Source: Hemerocallis citrina (Eukaryota > Streptophyta > Magnoliopsida > Asparagales > Asphodelaceae). From it: DNA of 64,000 nt. Shown one piece after another: positions 47,258 through 57,003 of the stretch. Every line of letters begins with the position of its first letter. Position 1 is the first letter of the stretch. The DNA is taken from assembly GCA_017893485.1 (NCBI GenBank), contig CM030360.1, positions 18,089,971-18,153,970 of the forward strand, read 5' to 3'. The translations under genes and the position numbers were made by a program. The notes beneath the pieces were generated by a model that worked only from the letters and a program-made list of their open reading frames with translations, was not told the origin of the DNA and ran no database searches.

Positions 47258-49550
47258 TCAAGCAACATTGTCATCGGTACTTTCTCCCGATGAGTCATCT
47301 ACTTCATGTCCAATGCGCCCACTAAAAAAAGAACCAATACTTAGTTAAGCTGATCAGCAGTTTAAAAATAGTCAATGTCTAAAAGATGTGGAATGTTTAC
47401 CCCTCTAAATTGTTTGGGCAATTTCTTGAATCGTGTAGTCCGCGTGTACCACAAGCCTTGCACCATCTAGATTTCCTTACTTTCTCTCTTGTTGGCTTCA
47501 ATTGCTTCCCACTAGGCCTTCCTTTCGTATTGCATTGCTTAGGCTCCTCCACGAGAACTTTAGACTTTTTCATGGATTTCCCATATGCCGGTCCACTACT
47601 TTCGGGTTGTACAAGATGGAACCCTTCAATACTTTTGATCATGTTTTTCCGCATGAATTCCTAGCCTTCATTGGAAGCTAATCCAATATCAACTTGTTGT
47701 TGGGCTAATTTACTCAACTCACAATAGCGAAAACCTAAATTCTCACTACTACCTTCATGAAGTCCTCTCATATTAGTGAATATATTGCTTCTTCAGATTA
47801 CATCTCGGGTCCATCTTCTTAAAATATATTGCTTTGGTAGTTCTTTGTGATCGGTGTACTTAAGATATGCCAAAAGATGCTTACAAGGAATGCCCACGAA
47901 TTCAAACAACAAGCATGCACACATAGCCATTTGAGTCTCTTTAGAATAAGTCACCACTTTTGCATTTTCTGTTTCACCACACTTCTTCACTAGGTAAATA
48001 GCTTGATTCTCATCTTCTTGCACCAAATTTACATTATATATTAAGCTTGATTTTAGTTCTTCTTGGAAATCATAAAAAATAACCAAAGTGTACACTTGCG
48101 CCATTTGTGCCTCTATATACCATTCGGTCTTCAATTTTGGTTTCTTCTCAATTGTACGATGATTTTCTTGAAGTTCTTGTTCTCTTTGTCTTGCAATGAC
48201 CCTCTCGAATATTACGGCAAACTCATGTAGTGAGTACTTCTTTTGAGTATGTTTCTTTAAGAAAGCATTCATTCCCTCACTCCTTTGGGTACTTGACATT
48301 CCGGCCCAAAAATGTGGTCTATGATAGACAGAGGTCCATTTTTCACGAATTTCAAATTTATCTTGCAACCACTTATTGTTTTCCACACCATACTTACAAA
48401 GCAATGATTTCCAATTTTCTCCAAAAGTAGTACAATCATCAGAATTGTAGACAATATTCTTAAAAGCTTTCATAAACTCAACATCTTGGTTCATTTTAGG
48501 CACCTCTTGTGGTATCTTATCTAAAATATGCCAAATACAAAATCTATGGCGAATTTCAGGAAAAACAGCTTTGATTGCAGCACTGATCCCACGATCTTGA
48601 TCAGTGACCATGCCAAATGGTGCATGTTTCATTGCTACTAACCATTTTTGAAATAACCATATAAATGAGGAAGCCGTTTCATTTGGGATGAACCTACACC
48701 CTAGGAAAACAGATTGCCAATGATGGTTGATTCCAACAAAGGGAACAAATAGAATTCCATAACGGTTCATGCTATATGTTGCATCGAAAGAAACTACGTC
48801 ACCAAATACTTCATAGTTCTTTCTAGCAATACCGTCGACCCAAATATAGTGACTCAACCGACCAAGCTCATCTAGTTGGAAATCATAAAAAAAAAGTAGG
48901 ATCTATTTTTTTTTTGCCAATTGAAAAAATCAATCAACATTTGTCCATCATGCCCTTTCATAGCCTCCTGTAAGTCTCTCTCATGATTTCTAGCATCGGT
49001 CTTGGTGAATCCAACCCTATCATGACCCCCACTCGAATTTTCAAAAAAAAATCATTTGTTTGCACGTTGGAATATTAGCTTGTGTAAGTTGATCCATTAT
49101 TACTTTATCGGAATCTGACACATTACGATTTTGCGGTAACAAATGTCTTCTACCGGGTGAGGTAAATACATGATTGTGTAATTCAGTGAGTGAATAAAGA
49201 ACCCATGAATGTGTTTCTTCATTTAATTTTACACTAATTAATACTTTGCAGTCGGATCTACTTGTAGTCCCCCGCCTAACATCATTAGACTTACTCTTCG
49301 AAATACCGGCTTTATTACAAACAAACGACTTATCCACTACAACGGTTCCCTTCAATTTTGTTGAACTCTTACGCATTTGAAAACCCCTACATGTAGCGTA
49401 ATTGTTATAGAAATTTTCAGCTTTCTCTAAAGTATCAAAAGTCATACCGAGCATTGGTTTTAGGTGGTCGTTCACAACCAGGATAAATTCACCTACTTGT
49501 ACATTCAAAAAATTGTCACCGGCATCAGATCTCTTTTCATCAATATCCAT
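47258..49550 (-). pseudogene. FAR1/FHY3-like MULE transposase
   Basis: Start ATG 49548-49550 (MDIDEKRSDAG). FAR1 DNA-binding domain (CRGFQMRKSS, then LTELHNHVF) at 49100-49480, MULE catalytic domain with SFDATY (near 48790) and TDQDRGI (near 48600), SWIM finger CACLLFEFVGIPCKH (near 47880-47925), then a zinc knuckle CKACGTRGLHDSRNC (47410-47460). Last exon 47258-47321 after an intron with GT-AG borders (47322-47400). Damage: one extra T in a 9-T run near 49045, two extra in a 9-T run near 48892, TAA at 47793 and TAG near 47661. Length and order match Jittery-type elements, from which FAR1/FHY3 factors derive. Confidence 0.9.
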
Positions 49551-49679
49551 ACCTATTATCAAAGGAAACGAAACAGAAACCAACACAACCAATTACTCAA
49601 CAATTGTACATATTATTTCAAAAAATTATGAAACTGAAACAGAAAAAAAAACCTATTTGGAAGATGGAGGAGTTCGCAC

Positions 49680-50195
49680 ACAAGATTTTGGAGGGCACCC
49701 GTTAGGGTTTCGATTTGGGTTTCGCTCACACTGAGAGAGGAAGAAGGGGGTCTTTCGATTTGGGTTTGAGTTCGAAATACGATAGAGGGAAGCACGGTAA
49801 AGGGGCTTACGGTTTCGATTTGGTGCAAGAAGATGAGAAACGATGGAGTGAAGGGGAATAGGGTTTCACCACTTGGTTTGGGAGTTCGCAACCACGGAGC
49901 AAAGTGGATTAGGGTTTTGCGAACTGGTTTGAGGTTGAGAGACGACAATTTGAAGGGGATCTAACGATTTGAAGGGGATTAGGGTTTCACTGGTTTTTGG
50001 GGGAGATATTTCACTGGTTCGAAGGGGATTGAGAAACGAGAGTGATTGTAGGGACAATGGGGGCTAATGGAAAGCGGGGGTAAAGTTATGAAATTACCCC
50101 CGCTTATCACTACCGAAATCTGAGATTCAATCTGAGCCATCGAAGCTCAAATTTTGGATCCAACGGCCAAAAGACCACTTTGTAAGCTGAGTTCG
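49680..50195. repeat. right terminal inverted repeat of FAR1-like MULE
   Basis: Partner of 43706-44228. Lies directly upstream of the transposase start and so probably contains its promoter. Confidence 0.85.
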
Positions 50196-50242
50196 CACCA
50201 ACCAGTTCGCAACCGAAGGTTACCCTATATATATATATATAT

Positions 50243-50421
50243 GGGAAATGCTCCATTGAAAACACAAATATTGTGAAAACACGTGAAAATCACCTAGGCC
50301 GTTGTTGGAAACAACGGCATAGGTTATAATGCCTTATAACCTAGGTCGTTGTTTCCAACAATGGCCTAGGTGGTTTTCCACGTTTTCATCGCTCGCTACA
50401 GTACGTTTTCAATGGAGCATT

Positions 50422-50423
<2 letters not shown>
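50243..50423. mobile_element. fold-back MITE in (TA)n, first
   Basis: Ends GGGAAATGCTCCATTGAAAAC and its near inverted copy. Centre holds inverted CCTAGG(C/T)CGTTGTT blocks. Flanked on both sides by TA repeats, consistent with TA target preference. Confidence 0.65.
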
Positions 50424-50480
<57 letters not shown>

Positions 50481-50482
<2 letters not shown>

Positions 50483-50649
50483 GAAAAGGGGTATGAGCAA
50501 CTTGCTCATTTAATAAATGAGCAATTGATGAGGTGACATGCATGTGATACATTGAGTATCTAACAACTTTTAGTATTTCCCAATCACAAGCATGTCACCT
50601 CATCACTTGCTCATTTACTAAATGAGCAATTTGCTCATACCCTTTTTTC
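50481..50649. mobile_element. fold-back MITE in (TA)n, second
   Basis: Ends GGGAAAAGGGGTATGAGCAA and its near inverse. Each arm also contains its own hairpin TTGCTCATTTA/TAAATGAGCAA. Flanked by TA repeats. Confidence 0.7.
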
Positions 50650-50982
50650 ATATATATATATATATATATATATTAGATTTGCCTGTGGGCACGTGTCTAC
50701 GGCACGTCTTCAGAACGATACAGCATATGAAAGTCTTGTAAACAGTAAAACAACAATTATGTAGCTCAAGTTTGAATAGTAAAACAATAATTAGTTGTAA
50801 ATAAAGGTCAATGTTTTCATTAGTATATGTTGAAAAATAATTATAAATTGGAGTGTAAAATCCAACTTCTTAGAACTTTGACTGTGGAAAATGATGAAAT
50901 TTAACTGTTGATGAGATATTTGTATTTTTCAATGTATGAACAATAAAATATATATATATATAATCTGAAAAATATGAATTTC

Positions 50983-51180
50983 TGAGTAAATAGAGAGAGA
51001 ATGAGAGAGAGAGTGAGTGAGAAATAAATAAATAAATAAATAAATAAATTGTTTTGGGAATTTGAATGTGAGTTTTGGGGGGAAACTTTTGGGCGGAAAA
51101 ATATGTTTTGTGAGGTTAGATCTGGACCATTGATTTCAACCCTATTGAATGAGAGCAACTTGATAGCTTTCTTTGTATTT

Positions 51181-51185
<5 letters not shown>
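50983..51185. repeat. duplicated segment B, copy 2
   Basis: Matches 19700-19890 in the same orientation, including TTGAATGTGAGTTTTGGGGG and ATATGTTTTGTGAGG, with an added (AAAT)n and a 14-bp insertion; followed by a (TA)n tract of about 65 bp. Confidence 0.7.
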
Positions 51186-51252
<67 letters not shown>

Positions 51253-51458
51253 TATTTTAATGGGAGAGTTGGGTATGTAACCAAACAAACCCTAACTTTG
51301 TAACTGAACAAACCCGTGCAATACACATCCAAGCTAAATCTAACAATATATACGTGCACCACATGTGTCACCAAAATCAAAACATTCAAATATAAACATG
51401 TAATTTCTTTTTTTATTCGATATATATTCATTTAATTTAATGACTATACTTTTAGTAG

Positions 51459-51485
51459 ACGTGCAACGCACGTACATTATACTAG
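51459..51485 (+). mobile_element. Helitron-type 3' terminus
   Basis: Hairpin ACGTGC-AAC-GCACGT at 51459-51473, 8-nt spacer, CTAG at 51482-51485, then T. Same geometry as 11358 and 11796. Confidence 0.5.
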
Positions 51486-51486
51486 T

Positions 51487-51645
51487 AGTAATAATGCTTC
51501 ATCCACTACCAATTTCACTGTCATTTTTTCACTATCTTAGGGGATACAATTCTGTTAGAAAGTTCTCCCACCTACTCTCTTTTTCCCCACCTATTAGAGT
51601 GTGCAACTTAAGGTAGTGAAGTTGGTAGTGGATATAGCATTACTC
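51487..51645. mobile_element. MULE-type MITE, GAGTAATGCT family, copy 2
   Basis: About 75% similar to 21976-22148 (ATCCACTACCAATTTCACT..., ...AGCATTACTC). Sits against the Helitron end. Target duplication not found. Confidence 0.65.
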
Positions 51646-52668
51646 ATATATATATATATATATATATACACACGTGTGTGTGTGTGGAGAGATGGTCTAT
51701 CTCATTAATTGTCTCTAGTCTGTTTCCTTTTTAAAAAAAGTGAACCAACCATTCCCTAATGCTTTCAAAATTGTCCATCTTAAGATTTGATGCATACAAA
51801 TAATTTAAGTCAAATTTTTTTAAAAAAATAAAATAAAATCTTTCAAATCCATGCCACAATTTCCTCAATCTCTTTTCATCTGCCATACCATTTCCTCAAA
51901 AAGCTCCCCATAATAAATATTTTTACACATTTGAGTTTCCAATCATGTTGTTCAAATTCCCATTTTTTATTTTTTTTAATCCTGTTAAAATTAACATGTT
52001 AATCCCTCAAAATAGCATATCTATATTTTACATATAAGTTCTTTATATTCTTTTTTAAAATTTGTTCTTGGTAACAAAAAGAAAAAAAAACAGAAGAATT
52101 AATCATTACTTTAAATAGCTTACATAAAGTAACACCATTTTATATGTAGTTTGCACAACTATTAAAGCAAATAAGTTGCAATAATGACCATATATAATGT
52201 CACATAATCAAATAACAACAGTAGCAGAAGCTTATTCCAATTAGAAGAAAACCACGAGCTAAATCATGAAGTATCCTGAAGATCACACCATTGAATAATA
52301 CCAACATGACAATGATCAACATACTATGGTCTCAGGTCTTAAAATTCATTCCCTATTTCTCAAAGAAGAAGAAAGAAATGATCTCTTGTGTCGTGAAGCA
52401 CCAAAGAGGGAGGTATCAAATTAAGAAGATAATAAATATGTAAAGGTATTTAATCTTAGGGACCTTTTTGAAAAATGAGAAGGGTAATAAATCTCCCATT
52501 AGGATTGCGGTTGAAAGAAGATTGTTTGAGTGAATTGCAGAATGGATTAGGAAGATTATTAAAATAGTCTGACCAAAATTATTTGTATCTATCAATCTTA
52601 AGAAAAACGTACGGTTATATATATAAAAAAAAAGTAGGGAATGATTCTCTATTTTGGGTGCATCTAAT
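51646..52668. other. no gene seen
   Basis: (TA)n/(TG)n tract to about 51690, then AT-rich DNA with no coding signal. Confidence 0.5.
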
Positions 52669-53370
52669 AGCATCCACAGTCGTGTTTCTCATTCGTTAAA
52701 AAATGGCAGCTACAATAATAGCAAATGGCGATGTTTGCTGCAGTGGTCGTTTGCTATATCTTTCTCATTTTTTTAGAAATAAGCGAGGGACGGTATATGA
52801 TATACCGTCTCATCGTTTAAAATAAATTAAAAAAAGTTAATTACTTATTAACTATTAAACTATATTAATTAACTAAATTAAATAATATAATAATAATTAA
52901 ACCTACCTAATACACTACCTAAACCTAATTACTATAACTAAACCTACCCAATCACATTAAAAGCACAAACCTGCCCATTTTCACGGACGGGGTATGATAC
53001 CCCGGCCGGGGTATCATTCCCCGTCTGAAGGGTTTATTAAAAAAAAAAACTTTTTTAATTGGGAGAGACGGGGTATCATACCCCATCCGGGGTATGTATC
53101 CCCGTCCGACCTTTTTAAAAAAAAAAAAAATAATTAAAATTATTAAGACGGTATATGTTGTTCCGTCTGAATCGATTAAAAAAAAGTTAAATCGGAGGGA
53201 CGGGATATGATATCCCGTCCTTTATAATTTGAGAAACTACATTTCGTTTCTCATATTTGAGAAATGAGAATAGAACGTTTGCCATAAAATGGCAAAATGA
53301 GAAACGATTGCAGCGCATCGTTTGCTATAATATGGCAAAATGGCAGATATAGAAAACGACTGTGGATGCT
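52669..53370. mobile_element. 702-bp MITE with five GACGG hairpin modules
   Basis: Ends AGCATCCACAGTCGT / ACGACTGTGGATGCT. Modules at 52789-52809, 52986-53025 (double), 53067-53106 (double), 53147-53167 (decayed), 53199-53219. Outer pairs GACGG/CCGTC constant, inner pairs differ but stay complementary. Superfamily not assigned. Confidence 0.7.
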
Positions 53371-53639
53371 CTAAGAGAATCCAAATCCATATAGGATTGA
53401 ATATATTCTTTGAAAAACAATGAGAAAACTAATATTTCTAAAACATAATTATTTTATATTTATTAATTTATTATTGTTATATTTGAACTATTTAGTCTTC
53501 TTATTATTATTTATGATCAAACTAGCCCTTATAGCTAATTAAACTCATAAATTTTGACTTAATTATTTATATAAAGAAATTAGTTATTATTTAGGTTTAT
53601 GGATCATTAAAGTAGTTTGTGGTGGGGGCTTATTGTTGA

Positions 53640-54967
53640 GAATTTTTTCCCTAAATGACCCTTTTTATGAAAGTATGGACACAAACGACCTGTTTTTTTT
53701 TTTTAATTCCACAAACGCCCCACTCGCTTTTTGAAAAAGCGAGTGTAGTATAAACCATCGCGCTTTTTCAAAAAGCGAGTCTTGGGGTTCAGAAAATTTG
53801 AAAAAGCGAGTCTTACTGTTCAGAAAATAAGAAACCTAAGACTCGCTTTTTGAAAAAGCGGGATGGTTTATACCAAACTCGCTTTTTCAAAAAGCGAGTC
53901 TTGGCTCTCATCAACAATATTTCTACTTCTACTTCATCACCTCTCATCATCACTACTTCCCTTCGCAAGTTGAAGTCTATAATGTCTGAAAGTGAGAGGA
54001 ACAAGCGATGCGTTCAAGAGTCATCGGAGGCGATCAACTTCTTGGCTTCATTAATCATAGAGGGCAGCAGCAGCAGCTGCAGTACTGAAGATGAAGAAGA
54101 AGAAGTAGTGATTGATGAAGCACTTCACCTTCTTTACTCTCTTCAGTTAAAAGAAGAAGGCGTTGCTCGTCTTTTTGAGGCAAAGCCTCAGTTTGTGGAG
54201 TCATTAACTGCTGTTTTACAGCGATCCAACTATCAGTGCCGAGCTTACGCAATCCTACTGCTCAAATCTCTATTCATGGTAACTTGTCATTCTAAAATGT
54301 TGAGTTTGAAGGAAGAGCTTCTAGTACAAGTGCTGAAGGTACTAAAGGACAGAATATCATACCAAGCAACCAAGGCAGCACTCCAAGTGCTAGGTATAGT
54401 GACTTCATTTTCAAAGAACAAAGTGAAGGCAGTCGAAGCCGGTGCAGTGCAAGTGCTGATCGATCTATTGTGGGGAATGCAGTGGGGATCGCTGTGGTGT
54501 CGAAGAAGCTGGTTAGGTTTTCGGTTGCAGCGAGCGAGAGGGCGGTGAAGATAATGCATGCAATTGCCAAATTCTCACCGGGTTCTTCTAGAGTTTTGAA
54601 GGAGATGTTGGAGGTGTGTATGGAGTCTTAGTGTTGAGAATTTGCCAAGACTCGCTTTTTGAAAAAGCGGGTTTGGTATAAACCATCCCGCTTTTCCAAA
54701 AAGCGAGTCTTAGGTTTCTTATTTTCTGAACACTAAGACTCGCTTTTTGAAAAAGCGGGATGGTTTATACCAAACTCGCTTTTTCAAAAAGCGAGTCTTC
54801 GCTTCTTCAAATTTTCTGAACTCCAAGACTCGCTTTTTGAAAAAGCGGAATGGTTTATACCACACTCGCTTTTTCAAAAAGCGAGTGGGGCGTTTGTGGA
54901 ATTAAAAAAAAAAACAGGTCGTTTGTGTCCATACTTTCATAAAAAGGGTCATTTAGGGAAAAAATTC
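53640..54967. mobile_element. Pack-MULE-like element with PUB gene fragment
   Basis: Inverted terminal repeats starting GAATTTTTTCCCTAAATG, same family as the 22991-28544 MULE. Perfect 9-bp target duplication TATTGTTGA at 53631-53639 and 54968-54976. No transposase: the 0.7-kb interior is host-gene sequence. Confidence 0.93.
53982..54631 (+). pseudogene. captured fragment of a plant U-box E3 ligase (PUB22/23/24-like ARM region)
   Basis: From ATG 53982 the frame encodes ARM-repeat-like sequence: NKRCVQESSEAINFLASLI, CRAYAILLLKSLF, ISYQATKAALQVL and KVKAVEAGAVQVLIDLL are typical of PUB22-24 type ligases. Similarity begins near 53902, upstream of the ATG. The U-box that recruits the E2 enzyme is absent. 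After 54470 about 45 family residues are missing and the frame changes: IAVVSKKL...SERAVKI (54490-54560) lies in another frame and ends at TAG 54629-54631. Introns are not seen. An ARM-only product could in theory bind targets without ubiquitinating them, but nothing shows expression. Confidence 0.85.
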
Positions 54968-55199
54968 TATTGTTGACTCCTATAAAATGATGTCATCTTT
55001 ATGAGAATAAGATGAGAAAATGAAAGGAGAAAATGAGATGAATAAGATTCGGTTCTCTTCCACATACTCACAAAGCAGTGGTGAGGGCTTATTGTTGACT
55101 CCTATAAAATGATGTCATCTACATGAGAATAAGATGAAAAAATGAAAAGAGAAAATGAGATGAATAAGATTCGGTTCTCTTCCACATACTCACAAAACA
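54968..55199. repeat. tandem duplication, 122-bp period
   Basis: TATTGTTGACTCCTATAAAA begins both copies (54968 and 55090). The Pack-MULE landed at the start of the first. Confidence 0.85.
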
Positions 55200-55460
55200 G
55201 TATTATCTTTTTTCACTTTATCGAGATATTCTAGCTTACATCGTGATGTCAACTCTTTCTTTATAATCGTTCATGCAAAGTGCAAACAATACCAGTGACA
55301 AGAATATGGACATCTATTGGACAAGTTGTAATGGAGTCATGTACGAGGTTAGCAGTAAGTTCTTTAGGCAGTGCGACTACACACATATCTTGGACTAGTA
55401 AACAATAATGCGATATTTAATTTAATTTGTTGGAAATTATATTTTTCTCCAATTTATTCG

Positions 55461-56004
55461 ACATGTATGCAAGCTAGTTTTTTTATTGTGAGGAAAAGGT
55501 GGAGTCTGGCCACCCTGTTTCATTAATCAGGGATTAATAGACCAAACTCAGAGTACTGAGCAAACAAAAAACCTAAGGAGAAAGCAGAAAGAAAACCATA
55601 CTCCACCCAAAACATGGAGGGTGGGACAAAATAAACAACAATAGTAAGAAAGCCAAAACCACAACATCTTCCCCCCAACAAGCCCTGGGGAGGTGGGAAT
55701 CCAAAGTACACAAGACATGCCTCAATCAATCGTCGGACCAATCTCGATTTCCTCGTCGTCGAATTCCTGTACCTGGGACACTGTGGCGATCCTGCCCCTG
55801 AGACCTGCTGCTGCCACATTAGTCCAAAATGAGATAAGATGCATAATATGATTTAAATTTTCAGTGATGGAGTTGCGAGTTGAACGGAAGTAAAAATTGT
55901 TTCTATCTAGCCAGTCTCATATGCCAGTCTCATATGATACGTGGTTAAATAAATATAATAAATTCTACTACTTTGAAGTGGTGTGCTTACATAGCTAGTG
56001 TGTG

Positions 56005-56042
<38 letters not shown>

Positions 56043-56131
56043 CACCAGCCATGTTACCCGAGGAGTATCTTCTTCTGGTTGCTGTGTGGAGAATCAACTA
56101 CATGTTAAGGTCCTTTTATAGAACAATTATG
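55461..56131 (-). promoter_or_regulatory. promoter and first-exon fragment, copy 2
   Basis: Minus strand: TATAAAAG at 56113-56120, leader with CCACACAGCAACCAGAAG, ATG at 56050-56052, ATGGCTG then GTGAGA (GT at 56044-56045) and a (CT)n tract 56008-56039. Homologous to 10449-10690 in the same orientation, but with about 430 bp inserted at 55482-55915. Confidence 0.4.
55482..55915 (-). mobile_element. probable retroposed insertion
   Basis: Absent from the homologous copy at 10449. The minus strand ends CCTCACAATAAAAAAA, resembling a poly(A) tail; a 98-codon minus frame covers most of it. Could be a LINE 3' end or retrocopy. Flanking duplication not clear. Confidence 0.3.
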
Positions 56132-56365
56132 TGAGTTAATTAGTGTAATTAGTGAAAAGACCCACTTTTTGAGAATATTTGACAAAATAACCTAATTTGA
56201 AAACTATTTAGCTAAATGACCTAGTTACTATTTAGATTTCTATAGTATACTTTCTATAGTAAATTCTATAGGATGTGTGACCTTTCTTTAAATTCTAAAA
56301 GTTTTTGGGTTTGAAGATAATTTCAACTTTTATTATTAAAATTTTGTTTTCTATTCTATAGCTTA
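56132..56365. other. no gene seen
   Basis: AT-rich flank of the Tat LTR, with an ACCCACTTTTTGAGAATATT stretch like the starts of nearby MITEs. Confidence 0.4.
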
Positions 56366-56933
56366 TGATATGGCTAAAAATAAGGGTTAAATCGGAACCG
56401 TTCAAATCAGGCACGAATCTTAAAGCTCGGGGGCAAAATGGTAATTTCACCTACAAATGAGTCTGAAATGGGAACTGGGCCTTTGTCCAAAGGCCTAATA
56501 ATCCATAAACGGATCCATCTTACTGGGTGCGGACTCCAACCCGCAAGAAACCCAGTCCAGCTGGATAGGAAATTAGGGTTTATGATTGTCCTTAATCAAC
56601 GGTCTTGATCACTTCTATCCATCCACTGGGAAGTAGGGATTTGATCTTATCGCAAAACTGGTTCCTAAGGCGGCTATAAATACCCCTCATCCCCTACTGT
56701 TACCGGGTAATCAATCTTTTGCCAATCAAAGTTCTTTCATAATCTTTCTGATTACTGACTAGAGCGTCGGAGGGTGCATCGCCGGAATCAACCCCGGTAT
56801 TTTGCACTTTTTGCAGGTCAACGGCGGGAGATCACGGTCAAACTCCGGTGGAGGTGTTTCAGGTTTGACTATTCAGCTTCTCTCGAATCCACAAATCTAT
56901 CTGTTTGCCCCCACACCGATTTCAGCGGCAACA
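56366..56933 (+). repeat. 5' LTR of Tat element
   Basis: TATA box GCTATAAATACC near 56670; leader with GAGCGTCGGAGGG shared with 20018-20988; ends GCGGCAACA before the primer site. The start (TGATATGGC) is a guess, as the 3' LTR is not in the window. Confidence 0.6.
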
Positions 56934-56936
56934 GAT

Positions 56937-56952
56937 TGGCGCCGTCTGTGGG
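56937..56952 (+). other. primer-binding site of Tat element
   Basis: TGGCGCCGTCTGTGGG follows the LTR end after three bases. tRNA species not assigned with certainty. Confidence 0.75.
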
Positions 56953-57003
56953 AAGAACGAATAGTAATCCATCTTTTTCCATCGGTTAAGATCACCTCCA
57001 GCC

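Larger units (their letters stand above)
43698..50205. mobile_element. MULE with FAR1-like transposase and long terminal repeats
   Basis: Left end near 43706 and right end near 50195 are inverted copies of about 500 bp (GCGAACTGGTTGGTGCGAAC... outermost). The right interior continues GCTCACACTGAGAGAGGAAG. The terminal repeats contain a 14-bp inverted pair around GCGGGGGTAA. No 9-bp duplication was found and gag is not resumed at 50206, so one flank was rearranged. Confidence 0.8.
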
